This document shows positions 46,912 to 56,568 of a stretch of DNA of 64,000 bases, one piece after another. Origin of the DNA: Fremontodendron californicum (Eukaryota; Streptophyta; Magnoliopsida; Malvales; Malvaceae); the NCBI GenBank assembly GCA_030761205.1, contig JAULJL010000010.1, positions 9,085,241 through 9,149,240 on the forward strand. Direction: 5' to 3'. The first letter of the stretch is position 1, and each line of letters begins with the position of its first letter. The position numbers and the translations under genes are program-made. The notes beneath the pieces are model-generated. The model was not told where the DNA came from. It searched no databases and saw nothing but the letters and a program-made list of their open reading frames with translations.

Positions 46912-47353
46912 CGGGTTGTTATCGAGTCGAGTCGAGTTTAAGCTGTAAAAAGTTCAAACTAGATTAGAAATTTGAGGCTCAAAACTCGATTCGAGCTCTA
47001 TCGAGTTTTACTTTTAAAGTTCGAGCTCGATTCGAGATAAAAATCAAATTCCTCGAAGCCGCTCGATTAAGTACGTTTACCTAGTAAAAAATGAGCTCGA
47101 TTTTCATGCTCGACTTCAAACTCGATTATTTGTACTCGAGCTCGAGATCGAACTCGAATTGAAATTTTTTAATACTAATTAAAAATAAAAAACTCGATTA
47201 GACCATGAGCTACTCGAGTCAAGCATTATGATACTCGAATTCATCTCTCTCGATAGCTCGAGCTCGAATTGACAATGACCAAGTGAAATTTGAGTTTTTT
47301 TTTTAGCCGAACCCTAATAACTTGTGAGCACATGTGTCTCGTTTACACCCTTA
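46912..47353. mobile_element. hAT-type MITE with CGAGCTCGA repeats, second copy, inverted
   Basis: Related to the 28737-29187 element but in the opposite orientation: its left end CCGGGTTGTTATCGAGTC matches the right end of that copy, and its right end CTCGTTTACACCCTTA matches the left. No 8-bp TSD is evident, so it is older or rearranged. The interior is rich in GAGCTCGA and CTCGATT. Confidence 0.7.
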
Positions 47354-47870
47354 AATGCTACCATAGGTACTGTTGAAATTCAACATACACACAAAAAAAG
47401 TTCAAATTGGGCTTGATTGAAGTTATAGAAGGAAGAAAGATTTCAGTAAAGATTTTGAAGAGGTTTGGGATGCAAATGGAATTTAAAAAGGTTTAGAATT
47501 TTAATAGAACAATTGGTTGGTCTATTATAAACTATGGTTAGTCAATGTTGATTCTTCAATTAAAAATCAATAAATAATTAAAAATCAACAAGTAGAAAGT
47601 GAAGATGGTGGTAACTGATTAAAAATCAAAAAATAATTAAAATTTATCATTAATTATAAAATTATTAGTCTATGTAAAATAGAATAATATATTTTTATTT
47701 GAAAAAATTACAATTTTTATTTATATTGTATTTCAAAAAAAATTATTTTTCCCAACAAAAAGAACTTTCTATTCTTTTGCTTCTAGATATAAAATGTAAA
47801 GAGATAATATCTAAATAAATATTTAAAACTAAAAAATAAACTATCATTTTTACAATTTTACTATACTGAG

Positions 47871-48300
47871 AACGTTGAGATTTTTTTATCAGAATATAAT
47901 TAAAAAAATTTATTTACCAAAATACCGTTGTTTTCAGATTAATTCCTAAAATCCGCTTGTTTTAAAACTAGCTGGAAAATCGCCACCCCCATGACGATTT
48001 TTCAACGTAAAATTTTTAAAATTTGCAAAAAAAACACCAAGGAAAATCGCCATGGTGGGTGGCGATTTCCCTTGGTATATTTTTAAAAAAATTCAAAAAA
48101 CATCAAGGGAAATCGCCACCCCCATGGCGATTTCTCTTGGTGTGTTTTGCAAATTTCATCAAGGAAAATCGCCATGGGGGGTAGCGATTTCCCTTGGTGG
48201 TATAATTTTTTTTTACTTAAATTTTAAAAAAAAATTTGTGAATTTGTTTTTAAAATTTGTATTTTAATTTTAAAAATTGTAAATTAAATAAAAAAATTAT
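47871..48300. repeat. Left terminal inverted repeat of the MULE
   Basis: About 430 bp matching, inverted, the right end 55335-55684. Its inner half contains four units of a near-palindrome built on AAATCGCCA...TGGCGATTT (near 47979, 48044, 48106 and 48164), each with a G/C-rich loop of about six bases (e.g. CCCCCA) and mostly flanked by CCAAGG/CCTTGG. The arms would fold into GC-capped hairpins. Confidence 0.85.
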
Positions 48301-48440
48301 AGTAAAAAAATTTTAAAAAAAATTAAAAGTCCAACGGTATATTTCTTATTTTAATTTATTGAAACTTTTTTTTTAATTTTTTAATTAAATTTTACTATAT
48401 AAACTTTTAAAACAAATAAATAAATAAATAATTCAAAATT

Positions 48441-48478
48441 TTTTGAAGGCAACGGTAACTTGACCGTTGCCTTCAAAA
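48441..48478. promoter_or_regulatory. Perfect 16-bp inverted repeat upstream of the PMD gene
   Basis: TTTTGAAGGCAACGGT and its exact complement, separated by the six bases AACTTG, end 31 bp before the TATA box of the PMD gene. It could be an operator-like or transposase-binding palindrome, or a transcript hairpin if the promoter starts further upstream. Function is unknown; the symmetry is directly visible. Confidence 0.6.
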
Positions 48479-48508
48479 TCCCTTCCCCTCCCACACACAC
48501 CACTCTTC

Positions 48509-48516
48509 TATAAATA
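48509..48516 (+). promoter_or_regulatory. TATA box of the PMD gene
   Basis: TATAAATA in a CTTCTATAAATACCCC context, 107 bp before the ATG at 48616. The stretch between is pyrimidine-rich, as plant leaders often are. Confidence 0.65.
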
Positions 48517-48615
48517 CCCCCCTCATTTTCTACAACTTATTTTTATTTTCTTTCTTCTTTCTACAATCAATTTTTTTTCTACCAAGAATTTTTTTTTCTA
48601 CAACAATATTTAAAA

Positions 48616-51180
48616 ATGGCGTCATCATCACTATTGAGGTTGCAAGAAAATCACATATCGGAGGTTATATTTAAATAGGTAAGTAAATTGTTGTAATAAT
48701 ATTTGTATTACATTATAAATTTTTAGTAATTTTTTAATTATTATTATTTTGTCAATTTATAGTTTTATAATTTTATATTTTTAATGTTATAGTGCTTATT
48801 ATAGTTTTATCATTTATTAATTAGTATTGTTTTTTCATTTTATAGTTTTATAATTTTTTATTTTTTATATTGTTTAATTTTTTATTATTATAGTTTTTTA
48901 ATTTTTTAATTATGATTGTTTTTTCATTTTATAGTTTTATATAATTTTAATTTTTATATTATATAATTTTTTATTATTATAGTTTTATAATTTCTTAATT
49001 ATTATTGTTTTTCATTTTATAGTTATTTATTTTTTATATTATTTAATTATTTAATAATTATATAAATAATTTTAAAATTTTATATTATTATTGTTTTGTT
49101 ATTTTATAGTTTTATAGTTTTAGAGTTTTTATAATTTTTATATTGTTTAATTTTTTAATTATTATAGTTTTATAATATATTAATTTTTATTATTATTTTA
49201 TTTTAATTTAATTAATTATCAACAGGATACTCGTCGCGTGTTACGTTCGAAATTTACATTGGAGGACCCATATCCATCTATTATCGACCACTTAAGAAGA
49301 GCCGGATTTTATCACGCAACTCAAATTCGACGATTTTTGATAAAAGCAGACTTAATCAGTGCGTTGGTCGAACGATGGAGACCCGAGACGCGCACTTTTC
49401 ATTTTCCATTTGGTGAATGCACGGTAACTCTAAAGATGTTGCGCTTCAACTTGGACTTCTGGTCCATGGCGGTGCAGTTACAGGCGGAAGCTTGCTAGAT
49501 TGGAATGAAGAGTGTCAAAATCTATTGGGCTCGGTACCTCCAGATGAGTATGTATCTGGCTCAAAGGTGAGACTAAATTGGTTGAAATCCTTTCAAAATC
49601 TTCCATTACACACAACTGAAGAACAGATACAATATGCTGCTAAAGCATATATTTTACGTTTGATTTGAGGATTACTGATGCCTGACAAATCGAGCGGTCG
49701 GGTACATTTAATGTATCTTCCATTACTACGTGATTTAGAGCATGCAGCAAATTATAGTTGGGGTTCTGCGTGTTTGACAGTTTTGTATAGAGAACTGTGC
49801 CGGGCTACAGTTCCAAAAAGCCATGACATAAGTGGATGTTTAGTGCTTCTACAATCATGGGCTTGGTATCGGCTGCCATTTCTTGCTCCGCGCGTGGATG
49901 TTTCGGTTGTATACCCCCTTACAAGCAGGTAATAATCTTTACTATTTTATTAATTTTGTACGAACTTGTATTTTTATAGGTCTATTAAGATTTTATATGC
50001 ATTTTAATAGGTGGAGTAGGAGTAGGAGTAGAGATTTTACAAAGACTTCGACCGACCTTGCAAGTATAATATTGCGACTAAATCGAGTAGGATATGATAA
50101 GTTAAATATTTCGATTGTTACATTCAAGTATTTTTGTATTTAATCCATATGAAACTAATAATTTGTAATAATTATTCGCAGTTTCTGTGGATGCCATATT
50201 CCTCAAGTGAAATTATGGCATGCCTCCCATCGGATGCCTACAATAATTGTAATATATGGAAAGCAAACACAGCATTGATATGCTTTTCATATGTAGAGTG
50301 GCACCAAACTGACAGGGTGTTGCGACAATTTGGGATGCAACAACCAATTTCTGTAGCCTCGGTGAACCTTGATAAGCTTCACAAGATCGACATGCGTGGT
50401 TGTCATGAGGAATTCTAGCCTGCGAAGCATGAACATTGGATCCATTGGTGGAATATACGTTATCAACGAATTCCGACAGGTTATCCGGTTGTTGATAATA
50501 ATTTCAACCCATCTGATGATTACATAGGATGGTATAAAAATGAAGGTCGGCCTTTTATTTGTCCACCGTTGGTGTATGAGGATGTTAGGAGTATGCCATT
50601 TACCGGACGAACTTCAACTCCAGTCTCTCCTACACAGGATATGGAAGCTCCTAGACCTAACCGACAACGTGGGCGGATGCATCAACCGGCCTCATCGGAG
50701 TTCACAGCACCGAGGATGTCATTTAGTCATCCTGAACCTGAACGGGATCATGGAGTACCATCCAGTTATCGTTATTCCGTCAGTCACCCCGGATATGACG
50801 TTGATGAGTGTTATCGACCATCACCGCCAATGACGAGGTTAGATGACCAGCTACCCATCCTAAGTCCAAGTTCAGCATATCTAACATCAATGTATCATTT
50901 TGGAACCCCTACGTCAGCATTTGATGGTACATCATTTCTGGGTCCATCTAGTAGTCAGGTTCACGTTATGGGTGAACTAAGTGTTGGCTCCTCCAGCAGT
51001 GGGTTTCAAATTTTTGATACAGAAGAAATGACTGATGACATACAACCGGAACCAGTGGTGGTTACAGCAGAAGGTCGTGGTCGACCGCGAATACGTGCCA
51101 CTGACGAGGTCGAACGACGGGTCCAACCACCACGCACTAGAAGAGCTCGACACTGTTGCTCTACACCACGCAATAATTAG
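48616..51180 (+). pseudogene. Plant mobile domain (MAIL-like) gene, broken
   Basis: Exon 1 (48616-48678) encodes MASSSLLRLQENHISEVIFK, a familiar start for the MAIN/MAIL group. It is followed by a TAG at 48676-48678 and a GT-AG intron to 49225. Exon 2 carries the PMD core: DPYPSIIDHLRRAGFYHATQ, LVERWRPETRTFHFPFGECT, a frame change near 49432, then DVALQLGL, LMPDKSSGRVHLMYLPLLRD and YSWGSACLTVLYRELCRA. Introns are likely at 49929-50010 and 50117-50181. Exon 4 has FLWMPYSSSEIM, WHQTDRVLRQFG and HWIHWWN, then a disordered S/P-rich tail ending at 51180. Lesions: TAG 48676, one frameshift, TGA 49666-49668, TAG 50416-50418. PMD proteins are known both as host nuclear factors (MAIN, MAIL1) and as passengers of Mutator and Ty3 elements. 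Its place inside MULE inverted repeats makes it a passenger here; what it did for the element is unknown. Confidence 0.85.
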
Positions 51181-51523
51181 AATAAATGTACTTTTATCAA
51201 TATAACGAGAATAATGTATTTTAAATTTGTAATATATAAATTTATATGTTTTGCATTTCATGTTATTTTTTTTAAATTTGTTGGAAAATTAATTGTTATT
51301 TTTAATTTTTTTATTCAACATATCTAACTAAATTGTTAATGTTGCTAACAATAATTTATAAAAATGTATTAAAATATATTATTCAATATATTTTTATAAA
51401 TTTTTTTAATTTTATATAAAATAATAATCCAAATTACATGATAAGTAGAAAAAAACTTGCATAACATTTTCCCTTAATGGCAAAATATGTAAATATTACA
51501 GGTTATGAAAACATATAATTCCT

Positions 51524-54195
51524 TTATTGTTGATGCGAACTCTCCCCCGATGTGCCAGATTGATGCGGACATTTTCGATGGTTATGACCTTCATTTCTGC
51601 ATAATCCACAATGTTTTGGTTGGCCTTTCTCCCTGAGGTCCATTTCATTATGAATACGACTTGATTTTGGCGACCATGTGGATTTCTTCGCATTTCTTGA
51701 TTGGGACACACTTCTGGACCATCATATTGAGGCCAATAACCTTCATTTCCAACTGCTTCGAACTCATTGCTATAAACATTCAATATAGTTTCCAGTTTAT
51801 AGACATTGTCCACATATTGCTACATGGACATGTGCACAAGCAGCAACTACATGTGAACAAGGGAACTTTTCTGCTTGAAACTTCCCACAGTCACACCACA
51901 TGTCACTAAGCTTGACTTTGTACTTCATTGCAGAAACACCCTCTTGTGGATCAACTAACTCTTCAATCAGAAAATATTGATTTGCTCGCGTAAAATTACG
52001 AACAAAGTGAGAGTTAGCTTTCCTGCAATTTTCTTGCATAGTCTGTGTGACTGTTTCACAGTATGTGTGCCCTCCCTCCATCATTGCAATTTGCTTGTTC
52101 CCCATCTTAACAAAAAGTGCAGCCAACCTATAATATGTTGATTGCACTCAAGCAGTAATAAGAAGATGACGCGTTTCCTTCAACACCGAATTGATAGATT
52201 CAGCTAGGTTGGTTGTCATATGACCATAACGTCTTCCTTGATCATATGATTGGGCCCACTTCTCCTTGGGGATCTTATCAAGCCAATTAGCTGCCTCTGC
52301 ATTTTCTCCACGAAGATTCTCATACATGAAATGAAAATTCGATCGTCTCAACTCGTATCCTGATAAAATTAAAAACAAAAGACTTGTGAATTTCAGTATT
52401 ATTTTATATACTAAAGGAAATATAAGAGATAAAATAACTATGATTCGATTCCATACCCATGTTAACAATGTGTTGACGCAATTCCTTATTGTTAAACTTT
52501 TTCATAAAGTTAGCTACAATGTGTCGAATGTAGTACATTGAATATGCATGTGGAGGATTCCATCCACTACCATCGCGTCTAATCGCAGCTTTGATGGCTT
52601 CATGTCGATCAGACATCAAGCATATGCCAGGCTGTTTTCTCACATGTCTACGCAAATTAGTGAGAAAGAATGACCAAGCCTCTGTTGTCTCACCTCCACA
52701 ATGGCAAAGGCAATTGGCAGTATGTTTCGGTTGCTATCTTGTGCAATAGCTAACAATAATGTTCCTTTGTATTTTTCTTATAAGAAAGTACCGTCTATTT
52801 GCACAATAGGTTTACAATACGGATACCCTTCAATGCACGACTTAAATGTCCAAAATAGTCGATCACCGTGATCACCGTGATATGCAGGTACCGTTTGCAA
52901 TTCTACAATTGTACCAGGCACGAAATGTTGCATTGCACCTAACCATTTAGGTAGCTCATTGTACGATCTATCCCAATCGCCAAAAACTCAAACAATTGCC
53001 TTTTGCTTTGCTTTCCACGTTTTGTATAGGAGGTGATGTATCCATACCGGATTCGCATCTCAGCGATCAAAACTGAAACGGAGATCTCCGGATTTGCTTG
53101 GACTAATGACAGAATGCATGAACAGATCATGTTAGAATCTAACTTGTAATGATCTTGTGAAATTCTCCCGAGGCCCTTCATATTTTCTAATCTCCCATGC
53201 CTGTTTCTTTTTCATAAAAGTTGCCCTTATTCTCCAATTGCACCATTTCTCATACATTAGACACTTGGCATAATATTTTATCCGCTCAGATTCAATTACT
53301 TTGTAATCTACAGAGTTTTTGATGTTATTGTGCTTAATAGCTGAAAGCACAGCCTCTTTCGTTGGAAATTGTAAGCCAACACACAGATCAACTGCAGATG
53401 GATCAAATGTCAGAGGCGTAGCTAATGTATGAGCATACTCAGGAAATTCTGGCATTTGCATTGCCTCCAGATCCAGGGTATGCATATGGGACGCAGCCTC
53501 ATATGGGAGAAGATCTCCATGAGTGTTGATCTCAGCAAGGACGACATTTGGGTCAGAATCACTGTTGTCATCACTTGCGAATTCAGCATCCTCTTCCTGC
53601 TCACAAAAGTCACCAACATATTCACCATGGACTCCATGTGGCGGAACAGGATCAACACCAGCTGGCTCATCTTCGAGGGTAGTAGGAATTGTTTGTGAGA
53701 CTAATGAATTATGAAACGTTGTAGGTTGAGATAACGGAACGACTTCTTCTGTGGGAACACCGTATGTAGTGTGAACATAGAACGGCCCAGAATCATCATC
53801 TTTTGTGGGAAAGTTTTCTGTTGTGCGAACATTTGAAGGCCCACAATCATCGTGAACATCCTCTATGTCAGCATATAACTCAAGTACACCAACATTTGCA
53901 AATGTCTCATGAGCATAAAACATGCATCTGACATCATCATCATCTTCAAGTGGAAATGTTCTATATATAGGACACGTCCTTCACTAATAGAAAGATGATG
54001 CCTATACTTAATCTCTGAAACTTTTTTTCGATTTTCAGCTTTAATTTTTGTATGAATTTGCAGCTTCAGTTCCACTAATGTGACGTCTTATTCAACACGT
54101 AAATTTTTAGGACGTTCACAATCAAAGGTAGCACCTTCGTCAGTATTATGAATTTGGCCATTATAGTAGACCAATGCGATCACTCTATTGCTCAT
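51524..54195 (-). pseudogene. mudrA: mudrA transposase (MULE), broken
   Basis: Reading leftward from ATG at 54195 (MSNRVIALVYYNGQIHNTDE): an N-terminal MuDR domain, an acidic linker, then VGLQFPTKEAVLSAIKHNNI and YAKCLMYEKWCNWRIRA. Next are ISQDHYKLDS and a MULE catalytic domain with IDGTFL (first Asp), ICLMSDRHEAI (second Asp), YIRHIVANF and TNLAESINSVLK. A GT-AG intron of about 94 bp (52457 to 52364) joins IVNMG to YELRRSNFHF. Then come a SWIM zinc finger (CDCGKFQAEKFPCSHVVAAC) and a C-terminal CCHC knuckle (CGLCRNEGHNHRKC) ending at 51524. At least seven lesions are visible: TAA 54088-54090; frame changes near 53945, 53165, 52965 and 52705; a stop after IDGTFL near 52780; a TGA at 52145-52147; and another frame change near 51800. 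All domains are nevertheless in order, so decay followed insertion. Confidence 0.88.
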
Positions 54196-54388
54196 GTTGT
54201 GTAGTAATGAAACTAAGAAGGATGAGAATAGAGGTATTATCACTCGGAAAAAGAAAGAAAAAATATAGAAGGATGGGAATTATGAGGTATTAGCACTCAG
54301 AAAAAATCTTATTGAAAAACTACTGTAGGGGGTATTGTAAACCTTCATCAGTATTATGAATTTATAATGGTTCATTATGTTGTACCGG

Positions 54389-55075
54389 ATGACAAATCCC
54401 ATCCTTTGTACAGGATGGAATCTGATTCTCATTTTCTGGCTAGGGTTAATTGACTGAAAAATTGATAACTCATTCAATACAAAAACTGATGATAAATCCC
54501 ATCCTTTGTACCGGACTGTCCAATAGTCACATCCATTGCAGAAGGAATCCAATTCCAATTTTTTCTGCAGCATTTGATTGACTGGAAAATAGCTGAAACC
54601 TATCCCTAACCCTAAATCATTAGTCCCATCCATTGCAGAAGGAATCCAATTCCAATATTTTCTGCAGCATTTGATTGACTGAAAAATAGCTGAAACCTAT
54701 CCCTTACCTAAATCATTAGTCCCATCCATTGCAGAAGGAATTCAATTCCAATATTTTCTGCAGCATTTGATTGACTGAAAAATAGCTGAAACATATCCGT
54801 AACCCTAAATCATTAGTCTCATCCATTGCAGAAGTAATCAAATTCAAATATTTTCTGCAGCATTTAATTGACTGAAAAATAGCTGAAACTCTAACCCTAA
54901 ATCTAGTCAATACTCCCATCCATTGCATAAGGAATCCAATTCTAATATTTTCTGCAGGATTTGATTCACTAAAAAAAAGCTGAAACCCTAACCCTAAATC
55001 ATTAGTCCCATCCATTGCAGAAGGAATCCAATTCCAATATTTTCTACAGCATAAAATTAAAATAATAAACAAAAT
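54389..55075. repeat. 96-97-bp tandem repeats with telo-box motifs
   Basis: Six units with CCCATCCATTGCAG starts at about 54528, 54624, 54721, 54818, 54915 and 55007, plus an older, more diverged unit or two from 54389. Each holds ATTTTCTGCAGCATTTGATT and CTGAAAAATAGCTGAAAC, most ending in AACCCTAAATCATTAGT, a telo-box-like core. They lie between the mudrA start and the right TIR, where the mudrA promoter should be. Minus-strand frames through them simply translate the repeat. Confidence 0.9.
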
Positions 55076-55334
55076 TAATAAAAAATTTAAGTATATATAT
55101 TTAAAAAAAAATTAAAACAATCGAAGATAAAAATTTTATACCTGTTTGTTACAGATCTCACATATAAAATTTAAATAAGAAATAAAAATTTTTATATAAA
55201 AATTTAATAAGAAATATAATTTTCTTTTTTAAATTTTAATAAGAAATAAATTTTATTTTATTTTTTATAAAATTAAAAAATTATAAATTTTTAATATATA
55301 TTTAAAAAAATAAATAAACAAACCAAGATAATTT

Positions 55335-55684
55335 TTTTTATTTAATTTACAATTTTTAAAATTAAAATACAATTTTAAAAACAATTTTACAATTTTTTTT
55401 TAATTTAAGTAAAAAAAATAATTTATACCACCAAGGGAAATTGCCACCACCCATGGCGATTTCCCTTGGTGAAATTTGCAAAATTTGCAAAAAAAAATTC
55501 AAGGAAAATCGTCATGGGGTTTTTTTTACAAATTTTAAAAAATTTACGCTGGAAAATCGCCATGGGGGATGGCGATTTCCTAGCTAGTTTTAAAACAAGC
55601 AGATTTTGAGAATTAATCTGAAAACAACAGTATTTTGGTAAATAATATTTTTTAGCTATATTTTGATAAAAAAAACTGAACGTT
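55335..55684. repeat. Right terminal inverted repeat of the MULE
   Basis: Inverted match to 47871-48300, with indels. It contains two complete AAATCGCCA/TGGCGATTT palindrome units (near 55437 and 55553) and a half unit near 55500. The outer 130 bp is the best conserved part. Confidence 0.85.
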
Positions 55685-56550
55685 GATGTTACAAAAAATT
55701 ATGTTAAATTTTTTCGGTTGGCAGATGGAATGTATTGCAAATATTTACTTAGATTTATTTAAACGAGTTAAATGAGAAATACTTGAGATAATGCTATTTT
55801 AATAATTATGGCAATTGAACTTTATTCATCAATTTTAAAATTTAATGAATACAATTACAACGAAATAAATGTTCATAATCTTAAATTCATGCAATAAAAA
55901 ATCAAAAAGCTTATTTTTCATTTTCTTATAAAGTTTGAGAGTTTATTTTGATATTATCTTATAAAATAAGAGACCGAAACACCAATCAACTTATACCTTA
56001 AGAAAATTAATTAAGCTTGCCCGATGGAACAAATGAGTGATCTAAGGTGTTGTTTGATAAACTAAACAAATTCAACACTAAAAAAATAAAATATTGAATT
56101 TTTAGTTTTTAGTTTTGAAAATTTTAAGTATTGAATTTATGATATAAATGTTGTTAGATATACTATTGAAAATTAAATGTTAAGTAAATTTTTATTAAGA
56201 GATACAATTTTATAATTATTTTCGATTGATAAAAATTGAAAAGGAAATAGTTAAAATGAAATAATATAAAATTAAGCATAATTAAATGACATTTTTTCTT
56301 TAAATAAAATTCACTTAATACATTAAGTAATTACAAATTATTTAACATTTTCAACATTTTTTCATCAAATATTTTTATTAAGTAATTTCTAAAAAATATT
56401 TATGAGGCGCAATAAAATCATTGCAAATTTTTAATTTTTAATAATTTAAAATTTTTAAATGATTTGTCAAGCACACTCTGCCTAAACTTAAACTTTAATA
56501 ACATGATATTAAAACAAATTTTGTATTAAAAGCAATATGATAATACTATT
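55685..56550. other. AT-rich spacer between the MULE and LINE
   Basis: No gene or bounded repeat is recognised. Its right end supplies the LINE target site. Confidence 0.55.
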
Positions 56551-56568
56551 AAGTATTACTTTGTAACT

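Larger units (their letters stand above)
47871..55684. mobile_element. Mutator-like element carrying a PMD gene and mudrA
   Basis: A 7.8-kb element bounded by long inverted repeats. Both ends read, from outside inward, AACGTT(G/C)AG, TTTTTTTATCA(G/A)AATATA, ATTTACCAAAATAC, TGTTTTCAGATTAATTC and TTGTTTTAAAACTAGCT, followed by hairpin units. Inside are a plus-strand plant-mobile-domain gene (48616-51180) and a minus-strand MuDR transposase gene (54195-51524) facing it; the two converge with about 340 bp between their stops. A 9-bp TSD is expected for MULEs, but I could not find a matching pair (TATACTGAG versus GATGTTACA next to the ends), so the exact outer limits or later changes are uncertain. 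Both genes are broken, so this copy is not autonomous. Confidence 0.88.

Noticed and set aside
48052..48267. 71-codon frame in the left MULE TIR
   Set aside because: It runs through the hairpin repeats (GDFPW, KSPWG repeated) and is not conserved at the right TIR as protein.
54280..55072. Two minus-strand frames of about 117 codons with repeated peptides
   Set aside because: They translate 97-bp tandem repeats; the peptide repeats follow the DNA period and shift frame between units.
47862..55693. 9-bp target duplication for the MULE
   Set aside because: TATACTGAG and GATGTTACA do not match, and shifting the ends by a few bases gave only a weak TTACAA match; not claimed.
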